DNA of 64,000 nucleotides from an uncultured bacterium (GCA_947073515.1 CAMTMC010000009.1:1-64000), one strand, 5' to 3'; counted from the stretch's first letter, positions 51,261 through 60,981 are shown. The notes: a model not told the origin generated them from the letters alone. Made by a program: numbers and translations.

Positions 51261-53813
51261 CTATATCCCGGCCAGCCGCTGGCACAGCTCCTCATACGCG
51301 CGCAGCAGCCCGGCGTGATGTGACAGGATAAAATCCACGTCCCCCTGTTTCCCGGCCATCTCCAGATCTTTGGCCTGGGCGGAGAGGTCCTTCGCTCCGA
51401 TGGTCAGCGACGTGCTCTTGAGGGCGTGGACCTTGACCGCGTAATCCGCCCAGTTGGCGGCCTCATACAGGGAGACGATCTCCGCCCGCTTGCTCTCGCC
51501 CTGGGTCCGGAACATCCGCAGCATATCCTGGAAGAAGCTCTCATCCCCGCCGCAGTAATCCAGCCCCAGCTCTACATCGACGCCGGCCTGGGCAAGCCGG
51601 TCAAAGAGCCCCTCCGCTCCGTTCCCCAGCGCCTCCTCCGGCCTGTCCTCCTCCCGCTCCACCGGATCGGGGACAGGGGCGGGGTTTTCGGGGACCGTCT
51701 CAACCGGGACAGCCTGTCCGGCTTCCTCGGGGTTCTCCCGCTCCCCGGCGGCCTCCTCGTACTGGATGAAGCGGTTTGGCAGCACCCTGCGCAGCACCCG
51801 TTCCAAGATGGTCCGCTCGATGGGCTTGGGGATAAACTCCGTAAATCCCTCGTTGCGGAACATCTCCCGGGCGCCGCTGACGGTATTGGCGGTCAGCGCG
51901 ATCACCGGCAGGTCCTGATAGGCCCCGTCCCGCAGCTCCCGGATCATTCTCAGGGTCTGGACGCCGTCAAAGCCCGGCATCATGTGATCCAGGAATACAA
52001 TATCATAGGCGGCTGTGTCACACTTGGCGATGGCTTCCTTTCCGCTCAGGCAGGTATCCACCTCGATCCCGTAACTTCCCAGCACGCCCTTGGCCACCAC
52101 CAGGTTCATCTCCTCGTCGTCCACCGCCAGGGCCCGCACCCCCAGACAGGTAAACGGCTTGCGCCCGGCGGCCTGGGCCTCCGCAAATCCCCGGGCGCCC
52201 AAGTCCCCGTTCAGCAGATTCGCCACCGACAGCGCCGAAAAAGGCTTATGTATGATAAACAGCCTGCTCCCGTTGTCCAGCGTGAACTCCTTATCCGCAA
52301 TGACGATGACCCGGTATTTCCCGGCTAGATCCTCATAATACCCCTGGTTTTCCTCATATTCCGACTGGGCGATGAATATATGGGTCAGATTGCGGCTGCG
52401 CTCTAATTTCTGCAAGCCCTCAAAATTGTGGGCCTGATACCCATTGATGCCCAGCCCTTCCAGCAGATTGAGGATCAGGCCGTCATAATACCCCCGCACC
52501 TCGTCGCAGCTGTACCGCTCCGGCCTGAAATAACAGGCCACGCACACCTGCTCGGCGTGGTTGAGCATAATGCACGGCTGACCGTCCACCACGCCCTGGG
52601 GAATGACAATATGGGCGTGCAGGCCCTCCTGGCCCTTGCTCTCAAAGTGGATAAAGCCGCCCATGGCGTTCAAAAGCCCCCGGGCGATGGGCAGCCCCAG
52701 CCCCAGCCCGCCAACCAGCCGGCTGCTGCCCGAGTCCGCCTGATAAAAATCGTCATACATCTGCAGCATCTGGGAATCCGTCATGCCGATGCCCGTGTCC
52801 TGGATATCAATGATCAGGTTGACCCCGTAGCTCTCCATCCGGTACCCGATCCGGACGTTCACGCCGCCCTCCTCGGTAAACTTAATGGAGTTTTCCACCA
52901 GGATTTTCAGCACGTGGGAAATTTTCTCCGCGTCCCCCACCAGCACCGCCGGAACCTTGGGGTCGATGTCAAACACAATCTCCAGGTGCTGCCGGTTGCT
53001 CTGCAGCGCTGTCATGGTGATCACGTCGTTCAGCACCGAGGTGATCATATACTCCTCTTTTGCCGGCGTCAGCGTGCCCTCCACAATCTCTGTGTAGTCC
53101 AGCATATTGCTGATCTGGCTGGACAGCCGCTTCCCGGCCAGCTTGATGGAGGTCATGTCCGCCCGGATATCCGGCGAAAGCCGCTTTCCCAGCGCCACCT
53201 CGCTGATTCCAATCACCATGTTAATCGGCGTGCGGAGCTCATGGGACACATTGGATAAAAAAACGGCGTTCTGCTTTCCAGACGCCTCCAGCTCGGCGAA
53301 TACCTGGTCGTACCATCTCCGCTGGACAGCCCGCTGCTTGATCCAGTATCCCGCCAGCGCCAGCCCGCTCAAGGTCACCACAGCCCCCAGCGCCAGACGG
53401 AACCAGTCCCGGAATTCCATGCCGTATGTGATGGTACGCAGGATCAGGATGTGGTACGCCAGCGCCAGCGTGTAGACCGCCGCCAGGGCGTACAGCACCC
53501 ACTTTTTATTCAGCATGAACAGCGCGAGAATGGTGACGCAGGCCACAGTTGGGATCTCAAACAGGCTGGACTCGTGCACGCTGAAGAAGAAGAACTCCAG
53601 CACCATGATTCCGGCGCAGAGGTTCTCATAAAAGGTGTCTGAGCCCCTCTTCCCAATGTGTAAAAGCCATACGCTGAAGCAGCCGGCCCCCATCAGGGGG
53701 ATCACCCAGATTTCCCACGCCATCATCACGGTGGTCAGGGCCAGCAGCCCGCTGAACACCGTGGTGATCGACGCCAGCAGCAGGTGCCTGCTCGTCTGCT
53801 CCCCCGCCCTCAT
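51261..53813 (-). CDS. Hybrid histidine kinase with receiver and HPt domains
   Basis: The 850-residue protein has about five or six N-terminal helices (10-160), a kinase core with His191 (NVSHELRTPIN), an ATPase with GGLGLGLPIA (about 368-377), a middle segment (412-545) resembling a degenerate receiver, a true receiver with Asp609 (IVFLDHMMPGFDG), a Pro/Glu-rich linker (685-730) and a C-terminal HPt domain with His796 (KVHALKSTS). It can therefore run a full His-Asp-His relay by itself. Its start overlaps the stop of the single-domain receiver gene by four bases, which suggests that this receiver accepts the phosphate from the HPt. Confidence 0.92.
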   Translation of the reverse strand: MRAGEQTSRHLLLASITTVFSGLLALTTVMMAWEIWVIPLMGAGCFSVWLLHIGKRGSDTFYENLCAGIMVLEFFFFSVHESSLFEIPTVACVTILALFMLNKKWVLYALAAVYTLALAYHILILRTITYGMEFRDWFRLALGAVVTLSGLALAGYWIKQRAVQRRWYDQVFAELEASGKQNAVFLSNVSHELRTPINMVIGISEVALGKRLSPDIRADMTSIKLAGKRLSSQISNMLDYTEIVEGTLTPAKEEYMITSVLNDVITMTALQSNRQHLEIVFDIDPKVPAVLVGDAEKISHVLKILVENSIKFTEEGGVNVRIGYRMESYGVNLIIDIQDTGIGMTDSQMLQMYDDFYQADSGSSRLVGGLGLGLPIARGLLNAMGGFIHFESKGQEGLHAHIVIPQGVVDGQPCIMLNHAEQVCVACYFRPERYSCDEVRGYYDGLILNLLEGLGINGYQAHNFEGLQKLERSRNLTHIFIAQSEYEENQGYYEDLAGKYRVIVIADKEFTLDNGSRLFIIHKPFSALSVANLLNGDLGARGFAEAQAAGRKPFTCLGVRALAVDDEEMNLVVAKGVLGSYGIEVDTCLSGKEAIAKCDTAAYDIVFLDHMMPGFDGVQTLRMIRELRDGAYQDLPVIALTANTVSGAREMFRNEGFTEFIPKPIERTILERVLRRVLPNRFIQYEEAAGERENPEEAGQAVPVETVPENPAPVPDPVEREEDRPEEALGNGAEGLFDRLAQAGVDVELGLDYCGGDESFFQDMLRMFRTQGESKRAEIVSLYEAANWADYAVKVHALKSTSLTIGAKDLSAQAKDLEMAGKQGDVDFILSHHAGLLRAYEELCQRLAGI

Positions 53814-54172
53814 TTTTTCTCAAACTCCTGGGCGATCCGCTTTTTCAGCTCCTGGGGCCGGTAGGGCTTTTTCAGGTAATCCACCGCCCCCAGCAGCAGC
53901 GCCCCGACCACGTCTTCCACCTCTCCCGACGCCGTCAAAAAAATGACGGGCACGTCCAAGCCGAAGCCCTTCATGCGCTCGAAGGTCTCCATCCCATTCA
54001 TTAAGGGCATATCAATATCCAGCAGGACCAGATCCACCTTCTGGGTCTTTAATATGTTCAGCGCCCGCACCCCTGAGTCCGCCAGCACCACGTCATAGTC
54101 TTCCCCCAGGATGATCTGAGTCCTCATCAAATTCATCTCATCGTCATCCACCACTAAAATCCGCTTTTGCAT
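53810..54172 (-). CDS. Single-domain response regulator (CheY-like)
   Basis: The 120-residue protein is one receiver domain with Asp9-Asp11 acidic cluster, phospho-acceptor Asp52 (LVLLDIDMPLMNG), Thr80 and Lys102. No output domain follows. It is the first gene of the three-gene phosphorelay operon and overlaps the HPt-bearing kinase gene by four bases. It probably acts by protein contact, as CheY or Spo0F do, and could carry phosphate between the two kinases. The output of the system is not encoded nearby. Confidence 0.92.
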   Translation of the reverse strand: MQKRILVVDDDEMNLMRTQIILGEDYDVVLADSGVRALNILKTQKVDLVLLDIDMPLMNGMETFERMKGFGLDVPVIFLTASGEVEDVVGALLLGAVDYLKKPYRPQELKKRIAQEFEKK

Positions 54173-54485
54173 ACCAGCCTGCCTCCCAATTTACGTAATC
54201 AAATTATTCGCAGATTATACATCCTATTCTAAATCAAGACTATGAGAAAATCAAGCTCCATTAGAATCGCTTTTCTCAATAGGACAAATATTCTTCCGTG
54301 CCCTTTAAGCCAAAATACCCCTGTGTCCCCGAGCCCCTCCGGGGGCGGAAGCAGATCAAAGGATTGGGGCCGATCTATCCTCCAAATAACAAAAATAAGG
54401 CTTGCGCCGGGCGGGGGGATATGATATAATTCCCAAAGAAGTTTCTGGAAAGGGCTTGACATTTATGCAGTTTTGTGCCACCCTA

Positions 54486-54557
<72 letters not shown>

Positions 54558-54677
54558 CTATGGCTATGTAGCTTTGTCATGCTCTGAAAACCTTATACGG
54601 CAATACGACGCTTTTCCGCTCTCCGGGCGGAAGGGCGCCTTTTTGCGCCCAAAAACAAAGAGAGAGGAAATGAGAGT

Positions 54678-55871
54678 ATGAAGAAAAAATGCTGTCCCTT
54701 GTGCTGGCCCTGGCGATGTGCCTGGGCCTGACTGTCCCCGCATTTGCGGCGGGCACGGTGAAGGTGGTGGAGAACAAGACGCAGGGTGTTAAAATCACCC
54801 TGAACGGGTTCCTCCGGGAAGAGACCCGCAGCTATAATGTATAGGTCTCCACCGAGTATGATGAGGATACGGGCGAGGAGATCACCATTGTGGAACCCCA
54901 CGAGTTCACAATCTACGTGGTGGCGGACAATTCCACCGTCACCATTGAGGCGCTGGCGGGGCGCAAGTACGCCGACGCCAGCCTCCAGGGCCTCAACAGG
55001 TGGATTGTTGCGCCCGGCAGTCCCAATTACAATTCATCGGTACGCGAGGCGTGGATTACTTTCCTGGATAACAGGGAAAACTACGCCTACAGTTGTGAAG
55101 GCGACGGTGGTACTACAGATTGGTGGGTGTGGGATGGTGAAGGCAAATTCATTTATGGTGATTACAACTTCACGTGGCCTCTGGACAAAGCTGTGACCGA
55201 AACCGTCTCCCCAGAAGACCAGTACCAGTTTTTGAATCTTAGCACGGGATATGGCATCGACTGGATGTGCGAGAGCGACTACGCCAAGCTGGTGCCCGTG
55301 GACGGCGGCCAGCCCACCCAGCCCACTGACCCCGTCCAGCCCACTGTTCCCACTGTGGGCAATTTCACCGACGTGACGGAGAATGACTGGTTCGCCGGGC
55401 CGGTGCTGTGGGCGGTGGAGCATGGAATCACCTCCGGCACCTCCGAGACAGCCTTCTCCCCCAATCAAAATTGCACCGTGGCCCAGATTCTGACCTTCCT
55501 CTGGAAGGCCAGCGGCTCCCCCCAGGCCGCCGGGAGCAATCCCTTCTCCGATGTGTCCAGCGGCGATTACTACGCCAACGCCGCCGCCTGGGCCTATGAG
55601 AAGGGCATGGTCTCCGGCAAGACCTTCGGCGGGGACACCCCCTGCACCCCGGAGCATGGCGGTGACCTACCTGTGGAAAGCGGCCGGCAGCCCGGACGCC
55701 GGAACCCCGGATTTTACCGACGTACCCGCCGGGGCGGACTATGCCGGCGCCGTGGCCTGGGCCGTGGAGCGGGACGTGACCTCCAGCACCTCTAACACCA
55801 CCTTCTCCCCGGACAGCGTCTGCACCCGTGGGCAGATTGTGACCTTCCTCTACCAGGGGCTGGCCAAGTAA
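54678..55871 (+). pseudogene. Secreted S-layer-homology protein, broken by three lesions
   Basis: The ATG at 54,678 begins MKKK, but the frame is lost within the A-run (54,683-54,689); adding one A restores the signal peptide LSLVLALAMCLGLTVPAFAA. An in-frame TAG at 54,842-54,844 interrupts the mature part; the same frame continues through VEPHEFTIYVVADNSTVTIE and a Pro/Thr linker into two SLH domains (FTDVTENDWFAGPVLWAVEH; FSDVSSGDYYANAAAWAYEK). Near 55,649 one extra C shifts the frame; the other frame gives AVTYLWKAAGSPDAGTPDFT and the third SLH domain to 55,871. SLH domains bind wall polymers, so the intact protein would sit on the cell surface. An AAGC microsatellite lies upstream. Confidence 0.85.
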
Positions 55872-55902
55872 CAGAAATAGCGCCGGCCTCCCGGCCAACG
55901 CA

Positions 55903-55940
55903 AAGTGCCGCTCCAATTCAAATGGGGCGGCACTTCTTGT
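55903..55940. terminator. Terminator between convergent S-layer and M20 genes
   Basis: AAGTGCCGC (55903-55911) pairs with GCGGCACTT (55927-55935), followed by TCTTG. It can serve both strands. Confidence 0.75.
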
Positions 55941-55984
55941 TGTGATACCCAGGCCGGCGGCGGGGATTCATTCCCGGCGTTCCC

Positions 55985-57157
55985 TCACACGCCCTTCAGC
56001 CAGGCCAGCGCCGACTCCACGTACAGGCTGGCGGCGATGGGCAGGCAGTCCTCATCAATGTCAAAGCCGGGGGTGTGGTGGGCCAGCCGGGAGCCGGGGA
56101 CGGCCTCGCTCCCGCTGCCCACAAAGGCGTACACCCCGGGGACGGCGGCGATGATCTCCGCCATGTCGTCCCCGCCCAGGGATAGCTCCTTGGGCACCAG
56201 GTTCCCCTTCCCCACTACACGCTCCAGGGCGGGGACAAGCTCCTCATAGGCCCTGGCGTCGTTGACCAGGGCCCGGGTGAAGGACTCCACCTCAATCCCG
56301 GCGGCGGTGTTGTACAGGGCGGCCACCCCCCGGGCGGTCTCAGCGATCTTGCTGTTGAGCATGGCCCGGGTCCCCTCCGAGAAACAGCGGACGGTGCCCT
56401 CGATCACCGCCTCTTTCGCCACAATGTTGTAGCCCTCCCCGGAGCGGAGCACCCCCACCCCGATCAGGGCGGGGTCAGTGGGGCTTTTCAGCCGTCCCAC
56501 CAGGCCCTGCAAAGCGGTGACAATCTGGGCGGCGGCATAGAGGGCGTCCGCCCCCAGCTCCGGCGTGGAGACGTGGGCGCTCCTGCCCGTGACCCGGATG
56601 GTAAAGTGGTCCACCGAGGCGTTCTCCGCCCCCGGGTTCACCGCCACCTTCCCCACCGGCAGGTTGGACTGGAGATGGACGCCGAAGGAGCGTTCCGCCC
56701 CCTCCAGCGCCCCGTCCCGCAGAAAGAGGACGGCCCCCTTGCCATACTCCTCCCCGGGCTGAAAGACAAAGTCGATCTCCCCGGCGAAGGAGTCCTCCAG
56801 CCCTTTCAGCGCCCGGGCCGCCCCCAGCAGGGCGGCGGTGTGGGCGTCGTGGCCGCAGGCGTGCATCACGCCGGGACATTGGGAGGCGTAGGGGACCGCC
56901 TTCTCATCCTGGATGGGCAGGGCGTCGGTGTCCGCCCGGAGGACGATCTTCCGCCCCGGCCCTCTCTTGCCCTGGAGCACCCCCAGCACCCCGGTCTCCC
57001 CCACCCGGCGGGCGGGGATGCCGATGGCGGCCAGCTCCGCCTGGATACGGCTGGCGGTCTCAAACTCCCGCATACTCAGCTCCGGGCGGCTGTGGAAGTG
57101 GCGGCGCAGGGCGGTGATGTAGTCCCGGTCCTGTTCAATCAGTGGATGGACGGCCAT
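55985..57157 (-). CDS. M20-family amidohydrolase (N-acyl amino acid/hippurate hydrolase type)
   Basis: The 390-residue enzyme has the metal-binding residues of the family: Cys101 and His103 (HACGHDAHTAALLG), the Glu pair near 136-137 (FQPGEEYGKGA), a His near 162 and, at the C-terminus, AHHTPGFDIDEDCL. The central dimerisation domain follows residue 180. It removes acyl groups from N-acyl amino acids. It is the last gene of the methionine-uptake operon, 119 bases after metQ with a hairpin between, so it may release methionine or another amino acid from an acylated form. Substrate specificity cannot be read from the sequence. Confidence 0.92.
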   Translation of the reverse strand: MAVHPLIEQDRDYITALRRHFHSRPELSMREFETASRIQAELAAIGIPARRVGETGVLGVLQGKRGPGRKIVLRADTDALPIQDEKAVPYASQCPGVMHACGHDAHTAALLGAARALKGLEDSFAGEIDFVFQPGEEYGKGAVLFLRDGALEGAERSFGVHLQSNLPVGKVAVNPGAENASVDHFTIRVTGRSAHVSTPELGADALYAAAQIVTALQGLVGRLKSPTDPALIGVGVLRSGEGYNIVAKEAVIEGTVRCFSEGTRAMLNSKIAETARGVAALYNTAAGIEVESFTRALVNDARAYEELVPALERVVGKGNLVPKELSLGGDDMAEIIAAVPGVYAFVGSGSEAVPGSRLAHHTPGFDIDEDCLPIAASLYVESALAWLKGV

Positions 57158-57224
57158 ATTGATTCACCTCAACAAGTTGGATTCCTTCCCGCCCTGGGAA
57201 GGGGAGGGGATTGTACCGGGAAGC

Positions 57225-57248
57225 TCCCGCCCCCTTTGGGGGGCGGGA
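57225..57248. terminator. Hairpin between metQ and the amidohydrolase gene
   Basis: TCCCGCCCCC (57225-57234) pairs with GGGGGCGGGA (57239-57248) around TTTG. No T-run follows on the minus strand, so it is more likely an attenuating or RNA-stabilising structure than a full stop. Confidence 0.5.
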
Positions 57249-57276
57249 CTTTTCCCGCTCCGGCGGACAGTCCGCT

Positions 57277-58125
57277 TTAAAACGCGGGGATATAGGTGCC
57301 CTGATAGATGTCCCGGATGGCCTGGGCGGTCTCCTCGGACTGGTAGGCGGCCAGCACCTTCTGATAGACCCCGTTTTCCAGGTCGGCAGTCCGGCAGGCG
57401 ATGATGTTGATGTAGGGGTTGTCAGAGCCGGGCTCCACCTGCTCAGTGTAGACCGCCTCGTCGATTTTCAGGCCGTTGTCGATGGCGTGGGCCCCGTTGA
57501 CAAAGGCCGCGGCCACGTCGGGAATCAGGCTGGCGGTGTTGGCGGCCTCCACCTCCACAAACTCCAGGTTCAGGGGGTTGGCGGTGATGTCCTTCAGCTC
57601 GGGCATGTAGCCAGCGGCGGGGTCCACCTCCAGCAGGCCGGCGGCCTCCAGGATCTTAAAGCACCGGCCCTCGTTGGTGGGGTCGCTGGGAACGGCGATC
57701 TTGTCCCCCGCCTTCAGCTCGCTCACCTGGGTGATCTTGTCGGAGTACAGGGACAGGGGGGCCAGGATGGTGTCCCCCAGGACGGCCACATCGTAGCCCA
57801 GGTCGTCAATCTCCTTCTGGAGGTAGGCCTTGTGCTGGAAGGCGTTCAGGTCGATCTCCCCGGCGTTCAGGGCGTTGTTGGGCAGCTTGTACTCGGCGAA
57901 CTCCACCATCTCGCAGCGGATGTTCTCCGCCTCCAGTAGCTTGTTGACGGTGTCCCACTGCTCGTTGTTGGCGCCCACCACGCCCACCTTGACCACCGTG
58001 ACCTCATTGCCGGAGCCGCCGGCGTTAGAGCTCCCGCCGCTTCCGCCGGAGCCTCCCCCGCAGGCGGCCAGGGACAGGGCCAGGGCTGCGGCCAGGGCCA
58101 GGGAGAGCAAGTTCTTCTGTTTCAT
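57277..58125 (-). CDS. metQ: Methionine-binding lipoprotein MetQ
   Basis: The 282-residue protein has a signal peptide with lipobox SLAAC (Cys22) and a Gly/Ser spacer. The mature part follows the NlpA/MetQ plan: VVKVGVVGANNEQWDTVNKL, AEYKLPNNALNAGEIDLNAF (QHKAYL follows) and KIAVPSDPTNEGRCF. It binds methionine, possibly D-methionine or derivatives, outside the cell. It starts behind AAGGAGG, 68 bases after metI. Confidence 0.95.
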   Translation of the reverse strand: MKQKNLLSLALAAALALSLAACGGGSGGSGGSSNAGGSGNEVTVVKVGVVGANNEQWDTVNKLLEAENIRCEMVEFAEYKLPNNALNAGEIDLNAFQHKAYLQKEIDDLGYDVAVLGDTILAPLSLYSDKITQVSELKAGDKIAVPSDPTNEGRCFKILEAAGLLEVDPAAGYMPELKDITANPLNLEFVEVEAANTASLIPDVAAAFVNGAHAIDNGLKIDEAVYTEQVEPGSDNPYINIIACRTADLENGVYQKVLAAYQSEETAQAIRDIYQGTYIPAF

Positions 58126-58193
58126 ATTCAGTTCCTCCTTAATAATCAGGCAGATATTCCATAATTTGATCCAGCAGCTGGAAAGCCAGCTGG

Positions 58194-58874
58194 TCAGTGA
58201 GTCGCCTTTCTGGCGATCAAGGCGCCCACCGCTTGGACAACGCTCACCAGGATGACAATGATGAGGATGACCGTCCAGGTGATCTGGGGCAGGTTCTTGC
58301 TGTGGCCGTACATAATGGCGAAATTCCCCAGACCGCCGGCCCCCAGGGTCCCGGCGATGGCGGTGAAGTTGATGAGGGAGACCATGGTAATGGTCACCCC
58401 CCGGGTAATGCCGGGGACCGCCTCTTTTAAATAGACCCGCCGGATCATCTCCCAGGGGGAGGAGCCCATGGCCTGGGCCGCCTCAATCAGGCCGGCGGGG
58501 ACCTCAGCCAGGGCGCTCTCCACCTGCCGCCCCAGGAAGGGGATGGTTCCGAATACCAGAGGGATGATGGCTCCCCGGACGCCGATGGCGGTGCCCACCA
58601 GCAGGCGGCTCAGTCCCAGCAGTAAAATGGCCAGCAGGATAAAGGGGATGGAGCGGAAGAAGTCGCAGACCCGGCCCAGAATGAAGTTTACCGGCCTGTT
58701 CCGTAAAATCCCCCCCTCCCGGGTGGTGAACAGGAGCACTCCAAAGGGGATGCCCAGCACTAGGGAGATACCCCCGGAGATGCCCACCATCTGGATGGTC
58801 TCCCAGAAGGCCCGCCACAGTTGGTCGGACCGGGCCACCACGTCGGGGATGATCTGATTGAGCAGCTCAGCCAT
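58194..58874 (-). CDS. metI: Methionine ABC transporter permease MetI
   Basis: The 226-residue protein has five hydrophobic helices and the family text RSIPFILLAILL, then ALAEVPAGLIEAAQAMGSSP, the coupling loop that binds MetN. The C-terminal half contains FTAIAGTLGAGGLGNFAI, another family landmark. It overlaps metN by eight bases. Confidence 0.95.
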   Translation of the reverse strand: MAELLNQIIPDVVARSDQLWRAFWETIQMVGISGGISLVLGIPFGVLLFTTREGGILRNRPVNFILGRVCDFFRSIPFILLAILLLGLSRLLVGTAIGVRGAIIPLVFGTIPFLGRQVESALAEVPAGLIEAAQAMGSSPWEMIRRVYLKEAVPGITRGVTITMVSLINFTAIAGTLGAGGLGNFAIMYGHSKNLPQITWTVILIIVILVSVVQAVGALIARKATH

Positions 58875-59895
58875 GGGAAATCACCTCCACCAGTACGTTC
58901 CGCTCCGACAAGTAGTCCGCCGCCCCGGTGATCTTGTCGTGCCCGCCCCCGGCGATGACCACCAGGCCGCCCAGGGGCTTGCCGTCAATCAGCTCAACGC
59001 TGCCCAGCAGGATATTCACGTCCAGCTCAAACCGCCGGGAAATGCTGGAGATCAGCGCCTCAGAGGTACTGCCCTCCAGGTAGTCCAGCCGGAGCAGGTA
59101 CTCCCCGTCCTTCAGGCGGATGGGTCTGGACGGGTCCTCCAGCAGCTCATGGATGCGGGAGAGGTTGGATGTACTCTCCACGAACTTTTTGGTGATGGCC
59201 TGCCGGGGTGTAGAAAACACCTGGAACACGTTGCCGCTCTCCACCACCGAGCCCCCCTCCATCACATAGACCCGGTCGCAGATCTGCTTGATCACCTGCA
59301 TCTCGTGGGTGATGACCACAATGGTGATGCCCAGGGTCCGGTTGACCTCCTTCAGCAGCCGGAGGATAGACCGGGTGGTCTCCGGGTCCAGGGCGCTGGT
59401 GGCCTCGTCGCTGAGGAGGACCTCCGGGTCGTTGGCCAGGGCCCGGGCAATGGCCACCCGCTGCTTCTGGCCCCCGGACAGCTGGGAGGGGTAGGCGTCC
59501 GCCTTGTCGGACAGGCCCACCAGCTCCAGCAGGGAGCGTACCTTCTGGTCGATCTCCTGCCGGCTCCTGCCCTTCAGGGGGTAGGCCACATTGCCGTACA
59601 CCGTCCGGGAGGCGAAGAGGTTGAAGTGCTGGAAGATCATGCCGATCTTCTTCCGCTTCTCCCGGAGCTGCTTTTGGTCCAGCGCCATAAGCTCCTCGCC
59701 GCCGATGGTGACGGTGCCCTCGGTGGGCCGCTCCAGCAGGTTGACGCACCGGGCCAGCGTGGACTTGCCCGCCCCGGAAAAGCCGATAATCCCGGCGATG
59801 GTCCCCTTCTCGATGTGGAGGCTCACATCCTTAACCGCCTCCACCGTCTGTTTCCCTGTCTCAAACCGCTTTGAGACGTGTTCCAATCGAATCAT
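58867..59895 (-). CDS. metN: Methionine ABC transporter ATP-binding protein MetN
   Basis: The ATG at 59,895 is preferred (MIRLEHVSKRF, behind AGGGGAAC); a longer frame has no ribosome site. The 342-residue protein has Walker A GFSGAGKST (38-46), signature LSGGQKQRVA, Walker B VLLSDEATSALDP and the H-loop ITHEMQV. Residues from about 265 form the regulatory NIL domain, which in E. coli MetN binds methionine and blocks transport. No S-box or T-box riboswitch is visible in the 111 bases upstream, so control by the LysR protein encoded upstream is more likely. Confidence 0.95.
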   Translation of the reverse strand: MIRLEHVSKRFETGKQTVEAVKDVSLHIEKGTIAGIIGFSGAGKSTLARCVNLLERPTEGTVTIGGEELMALDQKQLREKRKKIGMIFQHFNLFASRTVYGNVAYPLKGRSRQEIDQKVRSLLELVGLSDKADAYPSQLSGGQKQRVAIARALANDPEVLLSDEATSALDPETTRSILRLLKEVNRTLGITIVVITHEMQVIKQICDRVYVMEGGSVVESGNVFQVFSTPRQAITKKFVESTSNLSRIHELLEDPSRPIRLKDGEYLLRLDYLEGSTSEALISSISRRFELDVNILLGSVELIDGKPLGGLVVIAGGGHDKITGAADYLSERNVLVEVISHG

Positions 59896-59937
59896 ATCTG
59901 TTCCCCTTTTCTTGCGCGTGTTCCAAGGATAGCACAA

Positions 59938-59995
59938 AACCCGCCCCAGGTGTTAATACCCAAAACCAGGGGCGGGTTATAGAAAAAAACTATAG
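59938..59995 (-). promoter_or_regulatory. LysR terminator and possible operator in front of metN
   Basis: AACCCGCCCC (59938-59947) pairs with GGGGCGGGTT (59969-59978); on the minus strand a TTTT follows, so it can end lysR transcription. Next to it TATAG-N7-CTATA (59978-59994) forms a small dyad of the kind bound by LysR proteins and could control metN. Confidence 0.6.
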
Positions 59996-60006
59996 CCAAT
60001 CTCCGG

Positions 60007-60906
60007 TTACAAGAGGATTGACTTGCGTACCTCCTGGAGATACAGCTCCCCCAGCCGGCTCAGGGGGCTGCCCCGGCGCTGGATATAGCCGATGTGCATG
60101 ACGCCCCCCTCCTCCAGAGGGATGGTGGTGTACTCCGAGCCGTTGAGGGGGCGGCACACGATGCCGGAACACAGGGTATAGCCGTTCAGGCCTTTCATCA
60201 GGTTGAGCACCGTGGCCCGGTCATTGACCCGGATCAGCTGCCGGTACTGGTAGGTGCTCAGCACCTCCTCCGACAAAAACAGGGAATTCCGTTTGCCCAG
60301 CTCAAAGGAGATGCAGGGGTAGGGCTCCAGGTCGGCCATGGTGAGCCGCTTCCGGCCGGCCAGGGGGTGCCCCCCCCATAGATAGACGCAAGTGGAGCAG
60401 TCCCGCAGGGGGTGGAACTCCAGGTTGTTCTCCTCAAGGAGCTTGGTCAAGTACTTCTCGTTAAAATCGTCCAGATATAAAATGCCCAGCTCGCTCTTGT
60501 AGTCCCGAACGTTCTCTATGCACTCATAGGTCCGGGTCTCCAGGATGGAAAACTCATACTCCTCCATCCCCACCCTGCCCACCATCTCCACAAAGGCGTT
60601 GATGGCGAAGGTGTAGTGCTGGGTGGACACGGAGAATTTTTTCCGGGACCGTCCGGCTACAAACCGTCCCTCCAGGAGGGCGTACTGCTCGCAGATCTGC
60701 CGGGCGTAGTTCAGGAACTCCTCCCCCTCCGCCGTCACCGTCACGCCCCGGTTGGAGCGGCGGAACAGCTCAAAGCCGATCTCCTCCTCCAGCTCCTTCA
60801 CCGCGCTGGACACGCTGGGCTGGGAGACGTAAAGATTTTTCGCCGCCGAGTTGACAGAGCCGCTGTCCGTAATAGCGACCACATATTTCAGCTGCTGGAG
60901 CGTCAT
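60007..60906 (-). CDS. LysR-family regulator upstream of metNIQ
   Basis: The 299-residue protein begins MTLQQLKYVVAITDSGSVNS and has the LysR helix-turn-helix AAKNLYVSQPSVSSAVKELE, followed by a two-lobed effector domain. It reads in the same direction as metNIQ and lies 111 bases upstream, unlike the usual divergent arrangement. The closest landmark group is the CysB/CysL/MetR type, so sulphur or methionine supply may be the signal; this is inferred from position. Confidence 0.88.
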   Translation of the reverse strand: MTLQQLKYVVAITDSGSVNSAAKNLYVSQPSVSSAVKELEEEIGFELFRRSNRGVTVTAEGEEFLNYARQICEQYALLEGRFVAGRSRKKFSVSTQHYTFAINAFVEMVGRVGMEEYEFSILETRTYECIENVRDYKSELGILYLDDFNEKYLTKLLEENNLEFHPLRDCSTCVYLWGGHPLAGRKRLTMADLEPYPCISFELGKRNSLFLSEEVLSTYQYRQLIRVNDRATVLNLMKGLNGYTLCSGIVCRPLNGSEYTTIPLEEGGVMHIGYIQRRGSPLSRLGELYLQEVRKSILL

Positions 60907-60981
60907 AGCGCCCCCCTCCTTTCTGACTCAATTTGCCGCCGGCTGGCGCCAGCCCGGGGGCCATAACAGTGGAATACATAG

